Shown one piece after another: positions 9,128 through 21,319 of a stretch of DNA of 64,000 nt; the stretch's first letter is position 1; every line of letters begins with the position of its first letter. Source of the DNA: Catonia carolina (Eukaryota > Arthropoda > Insecta > Hemiptera > Achilidae); contig JAQMRL010000001.1 in assembly GCA_035578175.1 (NCBI GenBank), positions 436,070,045 through 436,134,044 on the forward strand, given 5' to 3'. The position numbers were made by a program, and so were the translations under genes. The notes under the pieces were generated by a model that searched no databases, was not told the origin of the DNA, and saw only the letters and a list, made by a program, of their open reading frames with translations.

Positions 9128-10446
9128 CCCGGGAGCAATCGCTGCGTGTCACTATGACCCGCGTCGGTATTGTATTTTCTGTCCTGACTGTACTGTTGGC
9201 GACACACGTATGCCACGCTCTGTACCTTACTCTTTACAACTAATCTACAGATACCCATGTGTTCATTTAGTTTACGTGAAGCGTTCGTTGTTGATAGACA
9301 TCTGCGGGTCACCGTGACCCACCGCGACCGTTTGTGTATACGTATTGAACCTAACAAGAGTGTGTTATATGCGTTGTCTTTGGCTGTGTTTTGTATATTT
9401 TATCGTTATAATAATTATATTTGTCGTATTACTTATCAGTTTCTTTATTTTTTTAGTTATATCGTGTAAATAATAAATATCATAGATTACGTTTAAAACA
9501 TATTAGTAAAACGGATGAGCGAGCAATTCTTCATTTTTTGGAAAACGACGATAGTTCAGAGGATGGTTTTGAAGAAGATATGAGTGATATTGGTAGTGAC
9601 GTAGATCCTGAAGAAGAAGTAGCTGACGATCGTGAAAGAAATACGGATACGGAACAGAGTTCAGAAGAAGAGGAAGAAATACGCGATGACTCTGTTGACA
9701 ATCGCACTTCGGAAGATGAAATTCCTTTAGCCTATCGTGGATATTATATTGCAAAGGACCAGACCAAATGGAAAAAAGCTGAGCCTACACAATCAGTGCG
9801 TACCAGGCAACGAAATATAGTTTTGCAGCGGCCTGGTTGTAAGGGCGTGGCAAGACAAGCCAATACTCCTCTAGAAGCCTGGCAGTGTTTTTTTACCGAT
9901 GATGTAATAACAAAAATAGTACATTATACAAATAGTTACATTGATTCTATTTAAAAAAAAGTATGAACGGGAAAGAGATGCAAAAAACACTTGGGTTGAG
10001 GAAGTGAAAGCCCTGTTCGGTTTATTGTACTATGCAGGAGTATTGAAATGTTCAAATTTGGATACTGAAGAGCTCTGGGACGACGTGCAAATTTTTAATT
10101 TTACTATGTCCCGAACACGATTTCGGTTTTTATAACGAGCCCTAAAATTTGATGATAAAAACGATATTTGATGATAAATTATTTTAGAAAATTAATGAAT
10201 TCACCATAATGTTTTTGTAAGGTAAAATTGTAAAGGCTTTTCTTTGTATCATTTAAATATCCTTAATAAATCAATTTTTGTTTGAGAATGTGTTGTTTAC
10301 TTATCTTATACCCCAAATTATGTCAATAAAATGCTAAGATAACAAAACACAAAAAGAAAACGGTTAGAAACGAAAATTCCAAATGCGGGTCATGATGACC
10401 CGCAGCGACCCAAATAGGTGAAACAAAGCTTGCGATTGCTCCCGGG
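9128..10446 (+). mobile_element. piggyBac-like transposon, internally deleted (1319 bp)
   Basis: TTAA stands at both flanks (9124-9127 and 10447-10450), the exact target of piggyBac. The 15-bp perfect terminal repeats are CCCGGGAGCAATCGC and its complement. Subterminal palindromic motifs of the type GGGTCAnnnTGACCC occur at about 9150, 9306 and 10387-10403 and may be transposase-binding sites. Only the N-terminal part of the transposase remains, so the copy is non-autonomous; intact ends mean it could still be moved by a transposase supplied from elsewhere. Confidence 0.95.
9538..10180 (+). pseudogene. piggyBac transposase, N-terminal part, frameshifted
   Basis: Frame 1 (to 9954) has an acidic N-terminus rich in D/E and S (about residues 1-70), then WKKAEPTQ, RNIVLQRPGCKG, TPLEAWQCFFTDD and IVHYTNSYI, all typical of piggyBac transposases. 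At a run of eight A's near 9953 the frame changes, and frame 2 (to 10135) continues with KKYERERDAKNTW, EVKALFGLLYYAGV, NLDTEELW and FTMSRTRFRFL. After a stop, a remnant ALKFDD follows and the gene ends. The usual length is near 570-600 residues; the DDD catalytic core is missing. Confidence 0.92.
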
Positions 10447-10450
10447 TTAA

Positions 10451-11045
10451 TATTAATTAAAATTATATATTTAATTATCTCGATTTATAGTACTGTTTAG
10501 TAGGAAAAGAAACAAAATGGGTCCTCCCAAGAGTGTAAATACGATGTGGACAAATGTCAACAGTTACCTGTTTCTCACTTGTACTGTAGCTGCACTAGAT
10601 AATATCCCCTCCAGAAACGTTTCTTTTATTTTTGTTACATTTATATAATTTAATCCATGTATTTGAGTTAACCATTAAAAGAGTTAAGAGTTAAAAATTT
10701 AAAAGGATTTGAAGTATTTGCATCTACAAATTAAAATTATTTTATAAGACTTTTATCACAAAAGAGAAGGTTAGAGATGATGGAATACCCAACGAATAAA
10801 TTGTCAGATGATTGAACAGCAGTACGTCGTACTATAACACTTTATGCATGATGAATATGTACAATATAATAGAAGTTATCTGCAATGATGCTACATCAAT
10901 GTCATGGAGCCATGAAAAAGGAACAGTTAAACTAGTTACGAAATTTATCCTCGTATCAGTTATCAATATCTTGAAACATTTTCTAATAATATTCTAATTA
11001 TACTAGACGACCAAAAAGTTTTCTTTTGTTACTTAACTTAAAAAT
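10451..11045. other. AT-rich sequence, nothing recognised
   Basis: About 600 bp between piggyBac and family A copy A4. The short open frame near 10812-10997 has no recognisable feature. Confidence 0.5.
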
Positions 11046-11854
11046 CTGGTGTGAAACACTCACACAACTTTCTCTTGCCAATATAAATAATTAACAATAA
11101 ACCTAACATTAGTAATAAAACATTAGAAATAAACAAACAACTAACCTCAAAAATATAACCATATTTCAATCATGAGTGAAACACGCAAAATGAAATTCGA
11201 ACTCAGTTTGGTTTAAAAATACGGAAAATCACTCTTTCTCTCTAAACTAGGCTCTTTAGAGAAAAATGCTCTTAATAAAAGTTGTAGATCTTTTAATTTT
11301 TTATAAATTTGGTTATATACACTTTTGTCGTAAAATGCATACTAAGGCCAAAATCTTTAAAAAATCGATTTTTCACACGTTTTCGTGAGAAAAAATCAGA
11401 AAATCGCTAATTACTGCTAAACTAAGCGTCATACAAAAAAATGTTTGAAACAGAAGTTGTAGGTTTTTAAATTCTCTACAACTTTTACTATATAAGTTTT
11501 TGCGCTAAAATTTATATTAAAGCCGTAATCTTAAAAAAACAACGTTTTTACGTGAAAACAGCCTCACCGAGAGCTCCAGCAAACATGGCGCCTACCCTAT
11601 CTTGTAGAGAATAAAAAATTGAGTAAAATAGGCGATTTTAAAAAAAATCGTAGGACCAGTTTTTGAGAAAATCGCAAAAAACTGAAAAATTATACGAATA
11701 AACTAAGTTACTACTACTTCCGGTTGACCGATTTTGATGAAAATGTTCTTGTCGCGTCCGGTAGTGGTATGTAACTTAAGTTTCAAGTTTCAAGTTCGTA
11801 CGATGTTCCGTTCTTGAGATATTCTGTTCACACACAGACACACACACACACACA

Positions 11855-11891
<37 letters not shown>

Positions 11892-12048
11892 ACACACACA
11901 CAGACACACACACAGACCAATCGCTAAAAACATGTTTTTTGGGTTCAGGGGGTCTGAAAACGTATAGATCCGGTGAAAACTCGATTTCTTAAAATCGACA
12001 TGAAAACAATACTTTCCTTCCTATATATTCATATAGGCAAGAGAAAGT
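11046..12048 (+). mobile_element. Family A element, complete (copy A4)
   Basis: Runs from CTGGTGTGAAACACTCACAC to GGCAAGAGAAAGT. The left flank is AAAAAT and the right flank AAAAAC, so the duplication is nearly intact. It has the longest CA tract of the family (about 11830-11917), which accounts for its extra length. Non-coding. Confidence 0.92.
11830..11917. repeat. (CA)n microsatellite inside family A
   Basis: A CA tract with interspersed GA units at the conserved internal position of family A. Confidence 0.95.
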
Positions 12049-12054
12049 AAAAAC

Positions 12055-12785
12055 GGGAGGAAAAATAAACAAATTTATGAAATTTATTTTTTGGGTCTAC
12101 TAAGTGAATTTTGAATAAACAAATATAAAAATATAAATGTAAACTATACCGAATTACTTTCAACTTTTTGTTTACTTTCCGGGTTTTATCAAGTTTGAAA
12201 AATTATCGAAACTGGAATTATATTATCATTAATTTCTATATAAACTTTTTATGCTACGTACAAGTTTTAACTTTTGGGTTCTTCATTGTAGATCTATTTT
12301 AAATTCAGGTAAAACAGTAAAAATTTGTTTTTTTTTTTAACTCAACAAATCTCTTACAATAACAAATTGTATGATTTAAATTATTTTTCTTCTGTATGAC
12401 AAATTTTTGGACTTAAAAGGGTTTGTTTAGAATTTAAATAGTATCCTTATTTCTTGGGTTCAATTAATATCCCAACGTTATTCTTTTTTCTGTGGTACTA
12501 CAGCTTCTGCTGAATATTGACTTCTTGAAAAACACGGTCCTAGATATCTTATCCTTCGGGATAACTCGTTAAACTTTGCCTGTTGTGACCATTCTTACTA
12601 GGTTCACGATTATACCCCATTCATCTATTTCTGAAACGTTCTCAATTTTTTCTTCCCTACAACATGTCTTTCACCAGGAGACACGTTCTTTCAGACAACT
12701 CTGCCAAAGTATTTGTTGAGTTTTAATAAAGCATACAAAATCATCATTACTACGTCACTTGCAACTACCTGCTTTTTTCTTTTTT
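12055..12785. other. AT-rich sequence, nothing recognised
   Basis: About 730 bp without a clear feature. The right end may belong to the LINE fragment described next. Confidence 0.45.
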
Positions 12786-12895
12786 TCAAGTTGTTTACTT
12801 CCTGTTCAGCACAAAATATCTTTCTCAGAACTTTCCGTTCAAATACTCTGGGACTGTAGAGTTGGGAATCTCTTAAGCGGTTAGTCAAATCAAAA
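12786..12895 (-). pseudogene. Possible LINE C-terminal fragment
   Basis: The minus strand reads TNRLRD...RVFERKVLRKIF. In many insect LINEs the segment just after the RT domain contains 'VFERK.LR.IFGP', and this is the only basis. The match is short and unsupported by neighbours. Confidence 0.35.
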
Positions 12896-12899
12896 GCCT

Positions 12900-14390
12900 A
12901 AAATTTGGCATTCTTTATTCAAGTACGTAATTTAAATTCTGTACTCATAGGCATACGTAAAATTATTTTTTTTCATGCAATCTATATGTAAAACAGTTAT
13001 CATAACCGCTAACATAAGAGTAAAGAGGTGAAATTAATGTTCCACAAAAATGCCTATAACTTTATAAATACGTGAGCAATTCAATACAATTTTTTGTAGC
13101 AAAGTGACCAAAACGTTCTGTTCTGTAACTGGCAGTATGTTTTCACCTCAAGTATTTTATAAAAATAATCAAATTATTTGGCATTTTTTGAATCAAAATA
13201 ATTTAGTAGTCTACTATGTTTGTATGTATTAATAAACCTTTACATATTTCTACTACCATGTTAATACTATCAATTAAAGAGTAAAACATAACGTAGGCCT
13301 AATATTAGTTAAAAGAAAAATTTTGTGTTGATAGTTTTCAAAGAAAACGTTACTAGGATTTATAAATTGAAAAACACAATATGAAATTTGCGGAAATCTT
13401 ATAAACACAGAAAGTCAGTTCAGTCCATCTCCGCAGATTAACCATTCCCCAAATTTGTTTATTTCTTCCATTTTTAAGTTTTTTGAACCTGAGTGTTCTT
13501 ATCTCGTTTTTCTTCTTCAATTAATGTTCAAAAATCTTTAATTACTGTTTTTCGTTGAGTCTTACTAACTGGAGCTATATTTCTTCAGAAAAATGTAGCT
13601 GTTGTCCCTCATGACGCAAAAAGATTACTTCAATAACTTTATCTCATCACACGTTAGAAGCAAGTCATAGTTTGATTTCAGGAAATTATGAATTATTTAA
13701 ATTTAAAAACAATAAAATTACTAAATATTAAATTTTTGGACATTACTACCCCTTTTAATGTCCTCATTTTTACGTTATATGTTTCCGCTAGTCGGAATGT
13801 GCTAAGGTAAATTTTTTATTGTTTACGCTTGAACACGAATTTAATAATCCAAATGTAGATTTTATATTATTTTCGAACTGGAGAAAACAAAAGCCTTCTT
13901 AAAGAAATATTTTATTATTCTGATTCTGAAAAACGTTAATGGAGGACCTTTATAATAAGTTACTAAACGAACGACAATGTTTGTTACATTGAAAATTTTT
14001 GGAACATATGTTTTTACAACCAAATAATTCCGTACAAGCATAATTGAATAACATCAATATTATCGACTTTTGTAATTGTTATGAATTTTAAATACATAAT
14101 AAATACATTAACTGAGATTTAATAAATACATAACTGAGTTATGAAAACTGTCAATCTTTTGCCTCAGTGCTGAACAAACAATTTTGACATTATTCACACT
14201 GTCAAAACAGCTACAGGCAAAGTATTCACTAACACAATTTCTCTCTTGGTACGCAATATACGGCTTCTATGTTATTGAGCTCTTAAAGGAACAACTAGGG
14301 TAGCTCACTTTAAAGGAATTCTAAATAAACCTTAAAAGATGCAACCATAAAAGAACAAATAACTATTCCACTATACAAATATTTTGTACA
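12900..14390. other. AT-rich region, nothing recognised
   Basis: About 1.5 kb with no coding, tRNA-like or paired terminal-repeat signal. Confidence 0.5.
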
Positions 14391-14393
14391 AGA

Positions 14394-14460
14394 TACAGTA
14401 AAACCCTGGTTATTCATCGTTAACACGCTTCCAGGTTGTCGGATAACCGGTAAAGACAGA
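14394..14460 (+). mobile_element. Possible pogo/Tigger-type terminus
   Basis: TACAGTAAAACCCTGGTTAT, followed by 'ggttgtcggataaccggt', resembles the start of pogo/Tigger-like elements, which begin CAGTA.AACC and carry GGATAACC motifs. I found neither a matching opposite end nor transposase nearby. Weak call. Confidence 0.3.
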
Positions 14461-15281
14461 TTAAGCGAAAACGTGCAAAAATACTTGTTACGTTCCTGAT
14501 GAATTATTTAATATCATCATTTTATATTCAATAAATGTTATTAACAAAGTAATTAACGCAATATTAACTGAAAAATTATGTTAATATAAAAATGACATGT
14601 TCTGCAAATAAAATTTATTGACTTACACGCAGTTAAAATTATCCTAAATTCCAAATAAACAAAATATTATTATTATTTATAAATTACGTCCACATTTCAG
14701 CAGTTGAATCAATTCACATAGAGTAAATTGTTTAGAGTATTAGGTTGTTTTAAAACCTCTTCTGCTTCGAAAGATTTTTCATTCATTCCAACCTGACTGC
14801 CCTATATTCGTCAGTTATGTTGTATTGTCGGTGTTCAAATGTTTTCAATGCAAGACTTGTGTTCCTGTTTCTTAGAATTCTCTTCACTTCTGTGCCCTCA
14901 ACCTGTCGGATTGTTATACTGATCTCTTTCAAATAATACTGGGCCCCTTTGAACCCATTGTTCTTGGTTTTATTTTTCCTAAGTAATTAAATGTTTGTTT
15001 TACCAGCCTGGTTTTTGGCAATTTTGACATGAGATCAAGAAAGACAACTCTCCTTTTTCGCGCTGTGTTTGTAATGGACTCACTTTCTGGGTAAACCACT
15101 TCGTTAGGCAATGATTGCTTGCCAAATTCCAATTTCTTGTATAGATAAGTTTTTCAAATTTTTATAACGTTATATTAGCTAATACTTTTGTCATTTCATT
15201 CCTTATTTTGATAAGAGCAACATTGTGGTGCAATTTCAACAAAAATATTGGGTAAGTTCAAATGTGTGAATATTCATTTTT
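14461..15281. other. AT-rich sequence, nothing secure
   Basis: Contains an open minus-strand stretch at 14929-15132 and another reading TIRQVEGTEVKRIL near 14800-14930. Neither has a recognised domain. Confidence 0.4.
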
Positions 15282-16240
15282 ACTTTCTCTTGCCTATATG
15301 AATATAGGCTATAGGAAGGAAAGTATTGTTTTCATGTCGATTTTTCGAAATCGAGTTTTCACCGGATCTATACGTTTTCAGACCCCCTGAACCCAAAAAA
15401 CATGTTTTTACCGATTGGTCTCTGTGTGTGTCTGTGTGTGTGTCTGTGTGTGTGTCTGTGTGTGAACAGAATATCTCAAGAACGAAACATCGTACGAACT
15501 TGAAACTTGAAACTTAAGTTACATACCACTACCGAACGCGACACGAACATTTTCATCAAAATCGGTCAACCGGAAGTAGTAGTTTATTCGTATAATTTTT
15601 CAGTTTTTTGTGATTTTCTCAAAAACTGGTCCTACGATTTTTTTTAAAATCGCCTATTTTACTCAATTTTTTATTCTCTACAAGATAGGGTAGGCGCCAT
15701 GTTTGCTGATATTCTGCGTGAGGCTGTTTTCACGTAAAAACGTTGTTTTTTTAAGATTACGGCTTTAATATAAATTTTAGCGCAAAAACTTATATAATAA
15801 AAGTTGTAGAGAATTTAAAAACCTACAACTTCTGTTTCAAACATTTTTTTGTATGACGCTTAGTTTAGCAGTAATTAGCGATTTTTTGATTTTTTCTCAC
15901 GAAAACGTGTGAAAAATCGATTTTTTTAAGATTTTGGCCTTAGTATGCATTTACGACAAAAGTGTATATAACCAAATTTATAGAAAATTTAAAGATCTAC
16001 AACTTTTATTTAACGTATTTTTCTCTACAGAGCCTAGTTTAGCGTGAAATAGTGATTTTCCGTATTTTTAAGCCAGACTGAGGTTTATTTTCATTTTGAG
16101 TGTTTCACTCATGATTAAAATAAGGTTATGTTTATTGAGGTTAGTTTTCTGTTTATTTCTAATATTTTATTACTAATGTTAAATTATATTGTAAATTATT
16201 TGCATTGGCAAGAGAAAGTTGTGTGAGTGTTTCACACCAG
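15282..16240 (-). mobile_element. Family A element, complete (copy A5)
   Basis: A 959-bp reverse-oriented copy with both ends intact. The flanks 15276-15281 and 16241-16246 are both ATTTTT (AAAAAT on the element strand), a clean 6-bp duplication matching the one inferred from copy A3. A (TG)n tract lies at about 15420-15464. Confidence 0.95.
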
Positions 16241-16246
16241 ATTTTT

Positions 16247-16826
16247 AACTTTGTTTAGAATTCAACAATTTATTTTATTTTTTTGTTATCAATTTCAAAA
16301 TTATATTCGACCAACGTCACATTATGTATACATTATGTATGCATGGTGGTCGTATTCCTACCTCAACTTGAAACAACGTCATGGTATAAATTACAACAGT
16401 ATTGATAACAATGTAAGTAGGTTTATAAGCTCAATTATTTATGTATACGTTTGTTTACTCACTCAATTAGTTTTTCTGAACTTTTTTAATCCACTTGTAC
16501 CAATCCTTATTACACTTTATTTAAAAAGTATTGGCTTATGGTTTTTTTATATTTGTGATGTTACGTGCAACCTTTACTAGTAATTTTTCTTTTCTATCCC
16601 ACAAGTAACTAAATTCACCTTTCAAATATTACTTATATTTTGGAAATCACCTTTTTAAAAGTTTAAATCTCACGGCCCTCCAAAATACGATAACAAATTG
16701 ACTTTTAGAGTAGTTTACGAAAAACATACGATTCCAAACAATATACCTGTGTATATTTTATAATTAAATATTACTCGCATTAAAAAAATGTGCAATTTGT
16801 ATTTTCGTCCTTGTAGAAAACTGTTG
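16247..16826. other. AT-rich sequence, nothing recognised
   Basis: About 580 bp. The open frame overlapping 16227-16580 begins inside family A and has no recognisable feature. Confidence 0.5.
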
Positions 16827-17090
16827 TTTAGGTCATCAGCCGAAAGGCTGGTTTGAACCTGTAGAGGTTTTACTAAGTAAAACGAGGAGTGAGGTGGTTT
16901 ACCATTGCCTTCCTCACTGAGTGGAAAAGTACACTTGTCAGCATGCCAGGCCCTCTGAAAAGTACATATTTTCCACTCTGCAAATGCCACCTTCACTTCA
17001 TTCACCACAGGGTCTGGCTGTATAATGAAATTCATTACTTTCAGAGGAGATAACTCTGATTAGTGTCTTTTACACCTATAAACTGTTCCG
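16827..17090 (-). mobile_element. SINE-V copy 2 (5'-truncated)
   Basis: Minus-oriented: the 3' end begins TGTTGTTTAGGTCATCAGCC and the copy runs to about the 'gtgtaaaagacacta' block, lacking the first ~120 bp. The short open frame across it recurs in other copies and reflects their shared sequence. Confidence 0.85.
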
Positions 17091-17324
17091 TTTTTGCCAT
17101 CACATTTTTCCGTTTCTGTATCAAACTCTATAATGCTGACGCCATACTTTTAACATAAAAAAATTCTGTTTCATAATTTATTTTTAGTAGTTCACGTTTT
17201 AGCAAAGTAGTAGTTGTCTCATGACGGATAAAACGGACGACGGATAAGAGAAAGACGAGTAATCGTGATTTTACTGAATAACTAAAGTTGGTCGTGGCTT
17301 TTTAAATTTTAAAGGGCAATTTTA

Positions 17325-18403
17325 AATTCAAGAACTTTATCGCTTTCACCTTCCTGGGAATCCAGCCCGGCGCCTAAAAAGAAGATGGATTAGAGATCTC
17401 TCTAAATCCTAAGTAAAATAATAATAATAATAATGTAATAAAAATAATAATTAAACGAACTAATTATCATATATTTAATACTTACTTGTACACCCAGAGA
17501 AATACCAATGGATATGAATCTTTGTCTTTATGTTTTCTTTCATGTTACTTGGTTATGTACGTACAACACATTTTCAAGTAGTCATATATATTTGTGTACT
17601 GTTGAAAATTTTAAATAAAAGATAAAAAAAGGGCAATGGGATGGGGATTTAATTTATAAATAAAAATTAAACTGTTGTAGGCTATTTATCCACTGTAATC
17701 TCTTTTTTATAAATAGACTTCACTTTATTTACATAGTGTATGCTCGTAAATAACTACAAATTGAGTCTAGTTCAAAATGGTGTTCATTGGCGGCATGTTG
17801 TACTAAATAAACCAATAACTGTGTAAATAGCGTTCATTACAGTATGAATAAGATACATATATGTATATGCGTTTCGTAGTGGTTGGATTGCCAAAGTTAC
17901 ATTAGTTTAATTATCAGGGTATGTCGTTCAATGAAACCGACAGTGTACATATTAACACATACTGCACTAAAATTGCCCGTCCTTAACCAGAATCACATAT
18001 CATTATCTGTTTTACTACAATATTACTCATTCTACCATAGCATTTTAACAAATATGTAGACGTTAAATTTTTGTATAATGTTTATTTAAACGAACTGACT
18101 ATTTTTTTATCTTTTATTTGAAATTTTCAACAGTACACAAATATATGACTACTAGAAAATGTTTTGTACGTAACATGAAAGGAAACATAAATACAAAGAT
18201 TGATACCCATTGATTGGTATTTCTCTGGGTGTATAAGTAAGTATTAATATATGATAATCAGCTCGTTTATTTATTATTTTTATTATATAATTATTATTAT
18301 TGTTGTTAATTTGGTTAAAACTCAGAGAAAATCTCTATTCCATCTTCTTTTTAGGCACAGGGCTGGATTACCAGGAAGGTGAAACCGATGAAGTTCTTGA
18401 ATT
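17325..18403. mobile_element. Foldback element with ~305-bp inverted arms
   Basis: The left arm (17325-17630) and right arm (18101-18403) are reverse complements with scattered mismatches. Matching outer ends are AATTCAAGAAC and GTTCTTGAATT; inside them are 'ggtgaaa/tttcacc', 'ccatcttctttttaggc', 'cccagagaaatacca' and 'cagtacacaaatatatgactac'. The ~470-bp loop is unrelated to either arm and has no coding capacity. An (AAT)n tract sits within each arm. I could not define a clear target duplication. It could be a foldback transposon or an inverted duplication. Confidence 0.85.
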
Positions 18404-18825
18404 AGAGGATTCGGATTTATTAGTAATTTCGAAAAGAATTTTTTATAATAGGACTGTGCTACTTCTTCAACTGTAGGAATCCCGAAATTGGAGTGTAAAG
18501 TGTCGTTACTTATGTAGTACGGACTTTAAATATTAAACGGAGAAATTTTGATTGGAACATCTGTAGATGAATAAAATTACTGGATTTTGCTGAGCCAAAT
18601 AACTGGACTACGTAAGTCCAAACTGGTTTAAATAAAGATTTGTAAAGCGAACTGACTATTGATACAAAAATCACCACCTAATTTTCTCTGTACTCTGTTG
18701 ACTTTTAGAGTAGGCTATGTAACCTTGAAATTTCAGACCCGATCAATGGCGTAAGTTCTGACTGAATTTGACACGCCATAATAAGTTGTTTTCTCAGCCA
18801 GTTCCATTTCTTCTCTGGTACTGTC
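18404..18825. other. AT-rich sequence, nothing recognised
   Basis: About 420 bp after the foldback element; no secure feature. Confidence 0.45.
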
Positions 18826-18945
18826 TATTCTAAGAAGGTTGACAATCATGACTTTGGATGCTGCAACTCTCAACAAATCTTGAAGCTGCGTCTGCAACCA
18901 ATTTTTCAAGTTATTCAGACAGGATACCATAACCTCTTTTACCCA
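18826..18945 (-). pseudogene. LINE C-terminal fragment
   Basis: The minus strand reads LNNLKNWLQTQLQDLLRVAA followed by SKVMIVNLLR. It fits the conserved LINE tail 'WLKNLR.WFG.SS..LFRAAVSKV.IAMMIANLR'. The tail diverges after that. Partial and decayed. Confidence 0.55.
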
Positions 18946-20985
18946 TAATTTTCACCCAAATTGTTACATGAAGTAATCTGTACTTCTCCATCTTTCATCC
19001 ATGTCCGTAGTAATACAAACTTTCGTATTTTTTGATTGATAAAATTTTGTCCTTCTCTCCGGTATCACACTCGTTTGTGACATAATTTACCAGTTTAACC
19101 TCAAAATACTTTGATATAACCACATTTCTAACGCCTCCAATATGTTGGTAATATTCTTTTTCAAGGTCCAGTCCTCCATTTCCTAAAATAATAATGAGAA
19201 TACATAATTTCTGAAAACTCAAATTATTCTTAACTTCAATTTAAGGTTTTTATTGCACAGTATAAATATTTCTTATTCTATTAAACACGGTTCTTGTATG
19301 TCCTGTTCTAGATATAATTTCTAAGTTCATTCGTTATTTACATTATAGATTTTTTTGTAATATTTGTACTGTTGGATTTAAAAAAATGTTAGTGAATTAT
19401 AAGAAAATAAATAAAATATATAACTTAAAGCATGTTATAATAAGAGTTAATTAAAGTACTTGTATAAACAATGTCAATCAGGAAATATGATGTCGAGGTC
19501 ACTTGAAACGAATGAACCTTCTGATTTATGCTACCAAAAAGGGTCGACCTAGATAAGGCGCTATGTAAGGAGGTAAGGGGATACGTGGTGATGATAAGGG
19601 ATAGAGGATTTGGAGACCAAGACTTATATCGGGATATAGCGCTGGAGAACAAAGAAGAAGGCAAATACCTTCAGTTAAAGAAGGAACACGAACAAACTCA
19701 GGTTACCACACAGGATCTGAACATCATCCTCATCATCTGCCGTAAACATTTATTCAAATGAAATCTAGCCGTCAACTTGGTTGATGACAGAACCTTAAAC
19801 AGAATATTTTGACGAACAGTATTTTTACTTTGTTTAGAAAAATTGACAAAAATGTGCAAATACAACCGAAACTATTTTTTAAACATTTTTGTCATACAAA
19901 TGTCTTGTATTTTCACGATTGGAAAATTATGCAGCAGAAAAACTCTACACCATACTATTTACTGTATATTACAGAAATCCCTATTCCAGGACCTTTTTAG
20001 TATCTCTCTTCCTTGGTTTGTATGTTAGGTATGGCAGTAACAGTGGTTGTATACCAATTTAAAATTTATTAAAATTATCCATTATTTAGGGTGAAAACTC
20101 TTACAAAACTATTAAATTATAATTTATACATTGTCAGTTCTATAGTCATAGTGTGGTACGGAATGACATTTATGTTAGAGAAACTTTCAGATGCATTTTA
20201 AATTTAACTTCGATCCCATCCTGTATTAAGTTTGGTATACGTATCCAAATAGGTTTTAATAAATATGTTATTTTAATCTATAAAATTTTAAACAAATGTT
20301 TAAATCAGTATTATTAACAACTTATAATTTAAAAGAACTTCAATTAACTTTTTCAATTGAGGTTACGGGATAATGTTTGTGATATCTTTCATCACAATAT
20401 TTGGTAAATATGTTTTTGAAACTATAAGTAATTACAGGAGTGTGGGAAAGAATTTATGATAAATTATATATAAAACTTGTATTACAATAAAGCATTACTG
20501 CATAATGTAACATGAAATATTACACACCGAGACAAATATTGTGATACCGTATTGTTCAAATCGATAATACAATGCTGTACCTTTCTGCTTTGACATAGTA
20601 AATTTTCACTGGCATAATTTATAGAGACTTGTGTTACATCAACAATTCATTTATAGTTATTTATACGTTGTTTTCGTCATCGTTCCTGATTGAACTTTGC
20701 ATTATAATACTTTAACTATCATTTTGTCACATAATTGACAGTTATATTCTTAATTGTTGGTGTATATTATAATATATTTTACAAAATACATAAACTAATA
20801 CTAATATATACGGGTTCTAAATATTTTACATATTTCAAACAAAATTGATTGATTGCGGCAAAAGAAAATTCAAAAGTATAATAAAATATTATATATTATT
20901 ATATAAAAATATAATAAATATTTTACTATTCCTAATCAAATTTATTATGAGGCAATAAATTACTCAGAATCCTGGAAATATAAAA
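18946..20985. other. About 2 kb without a secure gene
   Basis: A plus-strand stretch at 19528-19761 is less AT-rich than its surroundings and open for 77 codons (RVDLDKALCKEVRGYV, DRGFGDQDLYRDIALENKEE). I do not recognise the family; it could be a decayed retroelement or an exon. The rest shows nothing. Confidence 0.35.
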
Positions 20986-21200
20986 ATCAGACAACATCAG
21001 GAAAAACTGCTTATGCTTCGCTGAGGATCTAGTCTTCCTTGCAAACACTGTAGAAGAAGCCAGACACCAGATCAGAACCCTGGAAGACCTAGCAACAAAA
21101 ATTGGATTGAACATCTCGTATGAGAAACCCAGTTTATGATTATGGATCCACTCTGCATACATGAAATAGACATACGAGGACACACTGTAGAAATAGTTGA
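20986..21200 (+). pseudogene. LINE reverse transcriptase palm fragment
   Basis: The plus strand reads CFAEDLVFLANTVEEARHQI, then an LEDLATKIGLNISYEKPSL segment and a stop. This is the RT active-site region: FAED stands where (F/Y)ADD is expected, so one catalytic aspartate has become Glu. The downstream 'L...A..IGL.IS..KT' segment fits LINE RTs of the group whose C-termini occur elsewhere here. Both ends are truncated. Confidence 0.75.
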
Positions 21201-21319
21201 AAAATTTAATTTAAGAATGAGCTTCCAAATTGACTAAAGTGGTCCATTGTGGCTAAACAAGCACTAAAAAAAATACTACCGTAATATCATGAGTCCACCG
21301 TTTGAAATACCTGGGAGAT

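Noticed and set aside
9538..9954. Acidic open frame as a host gene
   Set aside because: Its downstream motifs (RNIVLQRPG, TPLEAW, IVHYTNSYI) and the TTAA-flanked terminal repeats show it is a piggyBac transposase fragment.
14394..15132. Full pogo/Tigger element
   Set aside because: Only one end-like sequence is seen; no opposite end or transposase motif was found to the right.
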